Origin: Hamiltosporidium magnivora
Lineage: Eukaryota > Microsporidia > Dubosqiidae
Assembly (NCBI GenBank): GCA_004325065.1
Contig: PITI01000042.1
Location: forward strand, 1 to 29,487
DNA: 29,487 bases
Direction of reading: 5' to 3'
Part shown: piece by piece, positions 21,613 through 29,487 of the stretch
Position numbering within the stretch: position 1 is the stretch's first letter
Layout: every line of letters starts with the position of its first letter
The notes under the pieces: generated by a model
What the model saw: only the letters and a program-made list of their open reading frames with translations
Told to the model about the DNA's origin: nothing
The model's database searches: none
Program-made: the position numbers and the translations under genes

Positions 21613-21792
21613 TTATTTCCTTGATTTTTTTCGTTGAGAATTAAATTTTGTGTAAGCAGAGTTTTCGATCCAACTTTCAATCCGGGGATTATAAAACATA
21701 AAAAGTGTATCAACTAAAAACCATTCAATTTCTGATTTGGATGGCATTCCAACCACTAAAGAACCGGGATGAATATTAATTTCAGTTATAAA
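21613..21792 (-). pseudogene. Protein-like open fragment, 59 codons, origin unknown
   Basis: The minus strand is open from just after a TAG (21793-21795) to the TAA at 21613-21615. It reads HPGSLVVGMPSKSEIEWFL, then FMFYNPRIESWIENSAYTKF, ending in a basic tail. The mixed composition (Trp, Pro, Gly, Val) differs from translations of neighbouring DNA. The only in-frame ATG (21747) would give 44 residues. It may be the tail of a decayed gene or transposon. I do not recognise it. Confidence 0.35.
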
Positions 21793-22559
21793 CTATTATG
21801 TATCACATACATAGTAAATAAATTTTAAGAAGAAAAATGTTTCAGATTATTTAAGTACATTCCTTTATTTACTAAAAACATTGTTTATTGAATTGAATCA
21901 ACACAGCCAAAATCTAAAGATTTTTCTTAGAATTAATGAACTTAATTATATTTTGAGATAGTAATATATATAATGAAATATTAGAAAGGCTTTACTAATT
22001 ATTTTAAATTTAAAAACAGTTAACAATTATTTACTCATATTTGTTAACAAGGGCAGCAACAGACAGATTTATAAAAATTCACTGAAATAGTTACACATGA
22101 ATTTTTTTTACTTTGAAATAGGTTTTTATTTAAATATATTTTGGTCTAAATTCATAATAAGCATTCCTAACATAAAAAGAATCTTTGATAAAATATAAAA
22201 AAAAGATCTTACAAATAATCTTGTGTTTAAATATCCGAAGTTAAAGTTTTAAAGTGGTTTTTAAGCTTTGCTTGTGAACTCTTTAGTTTTTGTAAAACAA
22301 CAGGATTTATTCTGGATTATACAATCTGACTAATAATAACAAAAATTTCTAAGAAATTCCGAACAATAAAAACCCAAAGATTATGATTCATAAATTAATC
22401 ATATTTAATTTTAGGTTTATATCAAGCTACAAAAAAATAATATAATTGAATCGCGTTTTTAAATTATTCATGTCTTTTGAATAAAAAGCTCATGATGAGA
22501 CTAAAAAGAAAAATATTAAATTGAAATATAAAAAACAAGCACCTATAATATGAAAGGCA

Positions 22560-22700
22560 TAATTATTGCTCAACAGTTGTAAATGGTTTGAAAAACAAAA
22601 AAAATTGAAAGACCAGGCTCTTAAATAAAGCTTAATTATTGCTCAAAAATTTCCAAATTGATTGAAAAAACAGAAATATTATACTTGAATCAACAATGAT
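22560..22700. repeat. Degenerate 72-bp direct repeat
   Basis: The segments starting at 22561 and 22633 both begin aattattgctcaa. They continue with a related stretch (aaatggtttgaaaaacaaaa versus aaattgattgaaaaaacaga). Only two units are seen and they are well diverged, so this could be an old duplication. Confidence 0.4.
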
Positions 22701-22800
22701 TAAGTAATTGTATTTTCTGATTATAAAATAATTCAGAAGCCGCCTTTATTATACGGATCTTATATACCTAAATATATTTATGTTGGGAAAATATTAGACA

Positions 22801-24587
22801 TATGAAGAAACCGATCTGAGTTTAAAAAACCATAAATCTTTATTTTTTTAAAATATTCTAAGAAAATAAAGGAACAAGAATTAGCCTTTTTGAAGCAAAC
22901 CATAGAAAAATATTTGGGGAGTATAAACAAGAATAATCATCACAAATATAATCAAAAATTGGGAAGGGAAACAATCATTTGAATGCGGATTTATGAATCT
23001 TCGAGCCTTAAACTTAAAAGTGTTATAGACTAACCATGAAATATTAACTTTAATAATTCTATACATTAGTTTAAATTCTAGATTTATATTTAAAAACAAT
23101 GAATGGTGAATAATTATAGAATCAAAGGATATAGGATATGTATATAGAATACAATGTTATCACTGTAATTAAATAAAGAAGAACTATATGGTTGAGATGC
23201 GTAAAAAATACTTGCGAAATTGGGTTTTATTTAAATTTATACAGCCATATACTCGTAGGTAGGAAAAAATGTTATGGAAAACGAAAAAGATGACTATAAA
23301 CTGTATAAGGGTCTAAAAAAACACAATTATTTATAATAAAGAAGTTTTATACAAAATAGGTTGAAAATAGAAAATGATCATAGAGGCTGTTCCTTATTCT
23401 TCAAATGCTGTGGAGTCTCAAATAAGATTGAATTATATGAATTGTAACTTGGACTCAAAAATTTTATTACACGGAGGATACATATTCTTTACGTCTAGAA
23501 CGTAATGTGCAATAAATCAAGTATGAATAATTACTTAAAAACGGTATATCTTCAATAAAATGCTGTAAAAGTCATTTTTAAATTGTTTGATGATTTAATT
23601 GAGTTTTCGTCTATTAATATTCAAAAGTTTTCAGAAATAAAAAATTTATTATTTGATTGTGGAACTACTAATATGTATGTCGGTAAAATCAAGAGTGAAC
23701 ACCATAATGAAAACCAAGACCATGATTATATCCAATTTTTTTATTCAAGACAAAAAATAAAATAAGTCGATTCATAAATGAGTAAAAACACACATAAAAG
23801 CGTTGCTTCAGACTCTTGGAATCCAAAAACTTAGAAAATAGTATTTTCTAGAAAACAAACCGATTTTTACATTTAAATGTAATATTTTAATATTTTCTTA
23901 TAGTTTTCAGATAATATTCTGAAGAAACGTAACAACATATTAAAGATTGAAATCCACCAAAATTAGAGATATATACTTAATCTAAAGTATCAAAAAGACA
24001 GTTAAAACAATTTCCTTTGATTAATGAACATGATTTGATTGAATACTTGGTTCTATCGTAGGCTGGAGAATAATACCAGTGATACTTTAGAAATAGCCAC
24101 GTATTTACAACTCATTTCATATATGCTTTAAGAAGAAAAACCATCTGAATCAACCAAAATATCAGACTAAAAAATTCCTTAATTATTGAATAGAATAACT
24201 GAAATTTAAACTTTTATTCCCATTTTAGAGTGAAAGTAACCTTTGAAAGCTTTTGTTAAGATGAATATATTGATGAGATAAAAAAAGGGAAATTTAAATC
24301 AAAATTTGAGAAACTGCTATCATATGAAACAGACATTGTACTGACATAAAATATGTTACACGTTTTACATTTTGATTTGCTAAATATAATTTTTCCAATC
24401 CAATTCAAACTATTTTCCCTAAAATAAACATTTTATAGTCCCAAAAATTAAGAAATTCGCTTATAATTTATTCTTTTAAAAATAAATTATTGCGCTTTTT
24501 TCTCATAATTTTATCTACTAATTTAATTTATTATAATTTAAGATCAACATTTTATTATCTTTGAAATCAATTTAAATAAAAAAGAAA
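22801..24587. other. Gene-free AT-rich region
   Basis: No intact gene is supported. Frames at 22,881-23,099 (minus) and 23,583-23,765 (plus) begin at TTG and show no family motif. Short protein-like patches around 23,380-23,480 and 23,990-24,310 are broken by stops. They may be remnants of mobile elements that I cannot name. Confidence 0.55.
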
Positions 24588-24592
24588 CCCCC
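24588..24592 (+). promoter_or_regulatory. C5 promoter motif of the CCCH zinc-finger gene
   Basis: CCCCC at 24588-24592, after an A-rich tract and before ttttcaaaacaaaaATG, lies 15-19 bases upstream of the start. It is the only C-run of this length in the region and fits the microsporidian start-proximal motif. Confidence 0.6.
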
Positions 24593-24606
24593 TTTTCAAA
24601 ACAAAA

Positions 24607-25224
24607 ATGCTTCATAAAATGGAAGTACCAACAAGGCTTAATAAAGAATATCTTTTAAAATATCGTTCTTATAAATCTTTAAATATAATTATAAAAGATG
24701 AATATATAGAAGATTTGAATGACATTCAATCTTCAACGAAAAAATTCTCTAAAAGTACTTCTTCTGTTGCCAATAAAATTATTTCTAAAGAAAAATCATT
24801 ATTAAATTTTTCTAAAAATGACGAAAATATTTGTGACCAAGAGTATTTAATTGTAAGCGAAGAAGAAAGTGGAGAAATTACAAATATAAATCTTAATAAA
24901 AGAAAAAATAAAGATGATCATATTTCTAAGAAAATACAAGATACCGATACTAAAAAGAAAAATGTCAATTATAGAACTCAAATATGTAAATTTTTTATTT
25001 CTAATTCTTGTACACGTGGTGATGAATGCACATTTTCGCATGATACTTCTAAATTTCCATGTAGAGCTTACCACTTAAGAAATTCTTGCACAAGAAAAAT
25101 CTGCTTGTTCTCACATAAACCTATTTCTTTAGAAGAGCTTAAGCGAATGAAGGATGAGGAAGAAGGTGACGTATCTGAAGCTATAAATTTTATATCACCG
25201 CTGACCAACGAAAAGTCACAATAA
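24607..25224 (+). CDS. Tandem CCCH zinc-finger protein, ZC3H4/6/8 (Suppressor of sable)-like
   Basis: A 205-residue protein. The first 118 residues are polar and Lys/Ser-rich with no domain recognised. Two CCCH fingers follow, six residues apart. Finger 1 is C127-x7-C135-x5-C141-x3-H145, introduced by YRTQICKF. Finger 2 is C152-x8-C161-x4-C166-x3-H170, introduced by KFPCRAYH. The F-P-C link between fingers and the following acidic helix (LEELKRMKDEE) closely resemble the finger pair of the ZC3H4/ZC3H6/ZC3H8 proteins, which act in nuclear RNA surveillance and transcription attenuation. CPSF30/Yth1 is less likely because it has five fingers. Such fingers bind short single-stranded RNA. The nuclear RNA-control role is inferred. 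The start is supported by the C5 motif upstream; a second in-frame Met at residue 5 is possible. Confidence 0.87.
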   Translation: MLHKMEVPTRLNKEYLLKYRSYKSLNIIIKDEYIEDLNDIQSSTKKFSKSTSSVANKIISKEKSLLNFSKNDENICDQEYLIVSEEESGEITNINLNKRKNKDDHISKKIQDTDTKKKNVNYRTQICKFFISNSCTRGDECTFSHDTSKFPCRAYHLRNSCTRKICLFSHKPISLEELKRMKDEEEGDVSEAINFISPLTNEKSQ

Positions 25225-25970
25225 ATTTTTTTAAAATTATTCTAAGTTTTTTTTTCTTTTATTATAGTATTCTTTATAAAATTTTATTTTAGACAAATAA
25301 TTATTTAATTCTGTTAATACTTTAAATTTAAATTTAAAAGGTTGAGTTTTCAAAGGTTAAATTACTTTTGAAGAAATATTTGAGTTTTTTGAAATTATAG
25401 AGGGAAAAGAACTTTCTTCTTATAATAATTCCATATTTCATATAAAAGCATTTTTGTTTTTAAGGTTGCACATATAAAAATGGTGATTTTAAATTTACAA
25501 ATATTTCCAATAAAGATAATGTTGTTTTCTCAAACTAAAGTATTTTTTTTTGCGATATTTTAATTTTATAATTTTTGATTCTACAAGCAGAATATTTTCT
25601 TAGTAAAAACATTTTTGGATATTATATTTAAATAATTAGAACGTGAAAGACAAACAAAAATATAGTGAAAAATTTAAATAAATTCTTTTTAAAACAGCTA
25701 CTCAATCAATTCTTTTAAAGTAAATAAAAAAAACATGCTTTATAAAGTTTATATTCAAGGCTTAGAAATTTATTGTATGTTGATTTAAAAGTGAATACTT
25801 ATTCATGTATTTTTATATTTCTTCTATATTTCTCGTTAGATTGGTTTTCATTTACATTTTAATGTATTTCTTTATTAAATTACTATCACTGTATTAACAA
25901 TAATTAGTTGATTCTATAAATTTGTTCAGTAGAAAATATCTTAGTCGAGAGAGATTAATTTTATTAAACA
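25225..25970. other. AT-rich intergenic region
   Basis: No gene, repeat or RNA is recognised here. Composition is strongly A/T with many homopolymer runs until the abrupt change into the GC-rich island. Confidence 0.6.
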
Positions 25971-25974
25971 CTAT

Positions 25975-26340
25975 CTGCTTGGCCACGAGTGTGTGAATTC
26001 GTATTAAAATCACTGCTGCCATTGTGGTGAGATATTAGCCACACGGAATCTATAGGTCAATTCCCAATTATCCCGAATTTATTCATTCACCCTTGGCACC
26101 ACAGCCCTGTGCGAGTCTTGGCCTCTCTTAGTAATACCGCCTACCGGTCTTTTTCCAGTGGGTTTGTTTACATATCGGGTTTCGTAACAAGGTAGTTTTA
26201 AAGGGTGGGCTGTTAGCCCTACGCCAAACCCCAACATGAAGGATCAGTCCCTTTAAGTCGCCTCTAACGAAAAGCAGAGAATACTCCAAGAAAATTTTGC
26301 TATTGGCATGTTGGGGAAATAATCCCGAATCCACCGATTA
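25975..26340 (-). mobile_element. GC-rich foreign-looking island, probable non-LTR retroelement fragment
   Basis: Base composition rises abruptly to roughly 45-50% GC (by eye over 26,041-26,340) in DNA that is otherwise about a quarter GC. On the minus strand, segments such as gttagaggcgacttaaaggg, tagggctaacagccca, cttgttacgaaacccg and gaggccaagactcgcacagg look like the leader region of RTE-type LINEs common in arthropods. The last segment also translates as REAKTRTGL, a common LINE C-terminal phrase. Both readings come from memory and are unverified. No intact protein is present; the 68-codon minus frame (26,128-26,334) matches no family. The contrast with the flanks is seen directly; a host-derived or recent insertion is inferred. 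Confidence 0.5.
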
Positions 26341-26546
26341 AAAGCTGCAATTAAAAAACTTTATTAGAGTATCTTCGACAGCGAAAGGTAAAATAGGATT
26401 GAATAAGTTTGTAATAAATATTCATTTAAAATAACGACTATATTGTTAGATTTGTCGCTGAATAATAAAAAAAGACTAAAACATGTGATTTTTTAGATAA
26501 AAAAAATAAAATAATCTTTTTTTACTCATTTAAAAAACCCAAATTT

Positions 26547-27215
26547 TCATACATTCATATAATATATGTTCATTACAATATTATTTTCATAATTTGTTAA
26601 ACAGTTTATAAATGAAAGAATATTGCTTAACTTATTAATCATCTTCGCTATATAAATAGAATTTTTAGTATGTTTCTTGTCATATTCTTTTTTATCATGT
26701 GTATTGACATTTTTACTTATTTCTGTAAATTCGTTAAGTAATTGTAGGTTTAAGTTTTTTATAGAAACTATAATACTTTTTATATTTTGATTAGTTTCTT
26801 TTAAATATTCATTATTATAAATCTGATTGTTTTCTAAATACGATATTAAGTTTTTAATGTTCATGGTTTCACTTTTCTTATTTAAAAATTCTAACAAAAA
26901 AATGATTTTTTTATTAATTTTTAAAAGTTTATCGATGTAAATAATTAATTTAAAAATGAATATTTTGTTGTATTCGCCAGAGTTTTCAATTGTAATAAAT
27001 TTGTTTCTTTCAATAGATAGCCACATTGAGTTTTCTTCAGCTATCAATAGTAATTTCTCAGACTTTATTTTAATATTACATTCACTTATTTTAGCATCAA
27101 TCTTATTTATAGTTAAATTTTCGATCTTTTCAAGTCCCAAAAAATGATTAGAATAACTGGAATATAGAATATAACTTAATAAAAAAAGTGAGATAGGAAA
27201 GTAAACACTGAGCAT
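26547..27215 (-). CDS. Secreted alpha-helical protein, hypothetical
   Basis: A 222-residue frame from ATG at 27215 to TGA. Residues 1-22 (MLSVYFPISLFLLSYILYSS) form a hydrophobic signal peptide or signal anchor. The rest is Asn/Ile/Lys-rich and predicted helical by composition, with long stretches such as KIIFLLEFLNKK and LSNILSFINCLTNYENN. Cys residues at about 47 and 206 could pair. I recognise no domain. It is transcribed divergently from the secreted subtilase, with 164 bp between the start codons, so the two may share a promoter. That raises the possibility of a functional link, such as a substrate, chaperone or co-secreted factor, but nothing in the sequence proves it. No C-run motif precedes the start, unlike the housekeeping genes here. 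Absence of repeats and unusual length conservation data leave the function open. Confidence 0.75.
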   Translation of the reverse strand: MLSVYFPISLFLLSYILYSSYSNHFLGLEKIENLTINKIDAKISECNIKIKSEKLLLIAEENSMWLSIERNKFITIENSGEYNKIFIFKLIIYIDKLLKINKKIIFLLEFLNKKSETMNIKNLISYLENNQIYNNEYLKETNQNIKSIIVSIKNLNLQLLNEFTEISKNVNTHDKKEYDKKHTKNSIYIAKMINKLSNILSFINCLTNYENNIVMNIYYMNV

Positions 27216-27379
27216 CTTTTTAATATAAAATTTATTTCGAATTTTATTTAAAAAAACAAATTCAAATTAAAAACATGCTTATATTAATATTTCCTTAAAT
27301 AGTCAAATAATTATTTACTCTTATCAAAATTTAAAACTGTTTCAATAAAAATTTATATTTGTTCTGAATTTTACACTTG
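27216..27379. promoter_or_regulatory. Shared divergent upstream region of two secreted-protein genes
   Basis: This 164-bp A/T-rich gap separates the start codons of the minus-strand secreted protein and the plus-strand subtilase. It must contain both promoters and both 5' leaders. Neither start has the C-run motif seen at four other genes in this window. I see no other defined element. Confidence 0.5.
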
Positions 27380-28753
27380 ATGATTTTATTGTTCTTTTTA
27401 CAAATTCTAATTGAAATTTATGAAATCCAAGCTCGAAATTTCAGTTCTAATATTGATATAAAATCCTCAATACACGATCAAGATTTAGATGTTCATAAAC
27501 CCATTATTAAAGAGATAAGAGTAGAACCATTAATTAACGATTATAAAGTAGATTATGACGATAATATTCAGAGCCTTGATAAAATAATAAATGAAAAACT
27601 TGTTACCACTTTGCCAGAAAATAGCAAAGAAGTATGTAACTTAAACACAGAAAACAAAGAAAATTCCACAGAGGAGAGTATCTTAAATACAGAGAATTGT
27701 ACTGATGATTTTGGTGATTCAATTGAGAAATGCTATATTGTAAAAGCAAAAAGCTCTGATATAACTAAGAATCAAGAGCTAATAAGCTTTTTAAAATCAA
27801 ATAATATAAAACCTACGAAAACTTATAGTAAATTGTTCGGCGGATTTACTTTTTGTACAAAAAATCCAAATCTTTCAAAGAAAATCAAATCTTTAAGTAT
27901 TGTATCAGAAATAGAACCGGATTTAGAATATAAGATAAATTCAGTTCAATCAACAATACCATTTTATATGTTTCTTATGAATAATCTAGATAATACCATA
28001 TTTAAGAATTATATTATTAACAATCGATTATTTGATTTACTTGGTATAAATACAATATTCAATTATTTATTTGGATCTTACACATATAATTTTACAGGAA
28101 AAAATATAGAAATTTATGTTTTAGACACAACAGTGGATATAAATGATAGTGAAATTAAAGGAAGAGTTTCTAATTTATTTAAAAATGATTTATGTAATAC
28201 ACATGGAACAAATGTCGTAAGGGTAATTGGCGGTAAGAATATGGGATTTGCTAAAGATTCTAATTTAAAAATTTTAAACGTTGTAAATTGTTCAGGTATT
28301 GTAAAATTATCTGAAATTATTGCGGGTTTAGAAAAAATCCCAAAAAATTTAAAGAAACCAACAGTTTTATATTTAAGTGTAAATGGACCAAAATCAAATC
28401 TTTTCAATCGAATAATATCTAAAATCACAGAAAACAATGTGATTGTTGTTTCTGCTGCTGGAAATAATCATGATATAGCATGTAATTATTCACCCGGTAG
28501 TAGCGAAAATGTTATAAATGTCGGTTCTATTAATCAAGATGGAGACATATCCAAGTTTAGTAATTTCGGTGGTTGTATTAGAATATTCGCACTGGGTGAA
28601 GAAATTGATTCCAATTCTAATTTAGGAAATAAATTAATGGGTACTTCATTTTCAGCTGCAATAGTAACCGGAGCAGTAGCAATATATTTAGAAAAGTTTC
28701 CAAATGCCACACAAACTGAAATATGGAATTATTTGAATTCTAATTCTATATGA
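27380..28753 (+). CDS. Secreted subtilisin-like serine protease (S8A, proteinase K-like), ending at an in-frame TGA
   Basis: The first ATG is at 27380; a TTG three bases earlier is not a eukaryotic start. The 457 codons encode a signal peptide (1-18) and an acidic spacer (about 20-115). An I9-type propeptide follows (about 116-188, YIVKAKSS to IVSEIEPDLEY), then the S8 domain. The catalytic triad is complete: D249 in YVLDT, H275 in THGTNVV, S423 in GTSFSAA. The oxyanion Asn is N362 in AAGNN. NYSPGSSENVINVGS and FGGCIRIFALGE match proteinase K relatives. The usual GTSMAxPHV block reads GTSFSAAIV, so Pro and His are missing there. The frame ends at TGA (28751-28753) in the last helix of the domain, and the same frame continues open for 76 codons. 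Microsporidian subtilases act at the spore wall, polar tube or host interface; that role is inferred. Confidence 0.93.
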   Translation: MILLFFLQILIEIYEIQARNFSSNIDIKSSIHDQDLDVHKPIIKEIRVEPLINDYKVDYDDNIQSLDKIINEKLVTTLPENSKEVCNLNTENKENSTEESILNTENCTDDFGDSIEKCYIVKAKSSDITKNQELISFLKSNNIKPTKTYSKLFGGFTFCTKNPNLSKKIKSLSIVSEIEPDLEYKINSVQSTIPFYMFLMNNLDNTIFKNYIINNRLFDLLGINTIFNYLFGSYTYNFTGKNIEIYVLDTTVDINDSEIKGRVSNLFKNDLCNTHGTNVVRVIGGKNMGFAKDSNLKILNVVNCSGIVKLSEIIAGLEKIPKNLKKPTVLYLSVNGPKSNLFNRIISKITENNVIVVSAAGNNHDIACNYSPGSSENVINVGSINQDGDISKFSNFGGCIRIFALGEEIDSNSNLGNKLMGTSFSAAIVTGAVAIYLEKFPNATQTEIWNYLNSNSI

Positions 28754-28984
28754 AACAAAAACGGCTATCTAGCATTAAAAATACCCCAACTAGATAAAGA
28801 AACCGATTCTATAGAGTCTAACAAAAATATTATACCTAATCAATCCACTTACAGCTTTAAAACAATGTGTTTGAAATATTATTTTATAGGAATAACTATT
28901 CCTATAATATGTATCACATTTCTAATTTTAATTATTTTATATTTCATTAGAAGACACAGAAGAAGAAAAGAAATAATTATTTAA
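28754..28984 (+). other. In-frame extension of the subtilase beyond TGA: domain end, TM helix, basic tail
   Basis: Immediately after the TGA the same frame is open for 76 codons to TAA at 28982-28984. It starts NKNGYLALKIP, which looks like the natural end of an S8 catalytic domain. A polar linker follows, then a hydrophobic segment (YYFIGITIPIICITFLILII, about extension residues 42-65) and a basic tail (RRHRRRKE). This is the layout of a type I membrane anchor. Preserved frame and composition mean it was translated as part of the protease until recently, or still is by readthrough. A frameshift is not needed to join it. Confidence 0.8.
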
Positions 28985-29059
28985 AAAGACTTAAAAATCG
29001 AAGAAAAAGCATTTTTTATAAAACATTTATTTTTATATGACAAATCTTTTGACATATAT

Positions 29060-29341
29060 TTATTTTTCGTAACTAGTATTGTAAACCCAAGTTTGCGTAT
29101 CTAAAGGACATATTGGCTTGGATTTAAGCCATCTAGAAATACAATGAGAATGAAATGCATGATTACACATTCCCCATGCAACCACACAGTCTTGATCAGC
29201 AGCAGTTTTACCATTTTGGCATTCTACACACGTATCCATAATATGATTTCTACATATTGCGCATGTTTCTACTTTCATGTCCAAAGACCAAAGAGCTACA
29301 GGCATCCATCTTTTTAGTTTTATTGTTATCTTTTTTTCCAT
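29060..29341 (-). CDS. RBX1: RBX1/ROC1/Hrt1 RING-H2 subunit of cullin-RING ubiquitin ligases
   Basis: A 93-residue protein. It recruits the ubiquitin-charged E2 to cullin scaffolds (SCF-type ligases) and promotes cullin neddylation. The N-terminal strand that pairs with the cullin reads [14 protein letters not shown] (residues 9-21). All zinc ligands of the RBX RING-H2 are present: C27, C30, C38, C41, C52, C59, H61, H64, H66 region, C67, C78 and the Asp D81 that replaces the last Cys. [16 protein letters not shown] and [15 protein letters not shown] are almost identical to animal RBX1. CVVAWG favours RBX1 over RBX2 and APC11. Human RBX1 is 108 residues; the difference is a shorter N-terminal tail. 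It converges on the subtilase, with 75 bases between the TAA at 28984 and its own stop. A CCCC motif lies 12-15 bases upstream of the ATG. Confidence 0.97.
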   Translation of the reverse strand: MEKKITIKLKRWMPVALWSLDMKVETCAICRNHIMDTCVECQNGKTAADQDCVVAWGMCNHAFHSHCISRWLKSKPICPLDTQTWVYNTSYEK

Positions 29342-29351
29342 GGTTTTTTTA

Positions 29352-29357
29352 TGGGGT
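29352..29357 (-). promoter_or_regulatory. CCCC promoter motif of RBX1
   Basis: On the minus strand the upstream region reads AAACCCCATAAAAAAACC before the ATG. CCCC (plus-strand GGGG at 29353-29356) lies 12-15 bases before the start, in an otherwise A/T tract. Confidence 0.6.
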
Positions 29358-29487
29358 TTTTGTTATTTCAATTTCTTTTTCGAGATCTAATTTTAAATAT
29401 TTAAAATATTTTAACCAATTATTCTTTAGTTCAAGCTTCAATCTTCAGTAAAATATTTTTCCATTATTTTTCCTTCAATTTTACTGA

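Larger units (their letters stand above)
20256..22800. other. Long AT-rich region without an intact gene
   Basis: Composition is extreme A/T, with no supported gene. It contains a 107-bp imperfect inverted repeat (21205-21311), one protein-like open fragment on the minus strand (21613-21792) and a degenerate 72-bp direct repeat (about 22560-22700). Otherwise I see nothing in it. Confidence 0.6.

Noticed and set aside
22881..23099. Minus-strand frame, and a plus-strand SFECGF phrase resembling NADH dehydrogenase subunit 3
   Set aside because: The minus frame starts with TTG. The ND3-like phrase is five or six residues long, and the characteristic downstream FLIFDVE block is absent. Microsporidia have no mitochondrial genome, so chance is likelier.
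23583..23765. Plus-strand 60-codon frame
   Set aside because: No ATG start, no family motif, and surrounded by broken sequence.
26128..26334. Minus-strand 68-codon frame as a gene
   Set aside because: It lies within the GC-rich island and reads through what looks like retroelement leader sequence; no family match.
1..29487. tRNA, rRNA and CRISPR search
   Set aside because: No TpsiC-arm-like GTTCRAATC stretch with a matching acceptor was found on either strand, nor rRNA core sequence or regularly spaced repeats.

Overview
The window reads as a gene-poor, very AT-rich segment of a microsporidian nuclear genome, from the Nosema/Vairimorpha kind of lineage or another repeat-rich one. Four things support this. 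It carries compact intronless eukaryotic genes: 40S uS7, RBX1, a CCCH zinc-finger protein and an SCCPDH-like protein. Four of the genes have a short C-run (CCC to CCCCC) within 20 bases upstream of the ATG, a known microsporidian promoter signature. Several products look secreted and lineage-specific. Decayed R2-type retrotransposons fill much of the space between genes. I see no tRNA, rRNA, CRISPR array or bacterial operon.

Layout. Positions 1-1785 (minus) hold the first 595 codons of a copper-type P1B ATPase that runs off the left edge. From about 2.2 to 5.1 kb lie two decayed retroelement pieces, followed by non-coding sequence to 7.87 kb. RPS5/uS7 is at 7873-8454 (minus). A 3.4 kb gene desert follows, then a small secreted Gly/Tyr-rich protein (11843-12124, plus). 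A 1037-residue charged, mostly disordered protein with an N-terminal Cys cluster occupies 12662-15775 (minus). The SCCPDH-like oxidoreductase is at 16949-18133 (plus). Two retroelement 3' ends meet tail to tail at 18.2-20.25 kb. Then comes AT-rich non-coding DNA, containing a 107-bp inverted repeat, up to a CCCH zinc-finger gene (24607-25224, plus). A GC-rich foreign-looking island lies at about 25,975-26,340.

The right end is the most functional-looking stretch. A secreted coiled protein (26547-27215, minus) and a secreted proteinase K-like subtilase (27380-28753, plus) diverge from a shared 164-bp promoter region. RBX1 (29060-29341, minus) converges on the subtilase.

The most interesting observation is in the subtilase. 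Its frame stops at a single TGA, but the same frame stays open for 76 more codons. These encode the expected end of the protease domain, a transmembrane helix and a basic tail. Either this is a recent nonsense mutation (or sequence error), or it is programmed readthrough that switches the enzyme between secreted and membrane-anchored forms. UGA is a normal stop here, since uS7 ends with TGA exactly at its conserved C-terminus. Family assignments were made by eye against remembered family signatures; no search was run.
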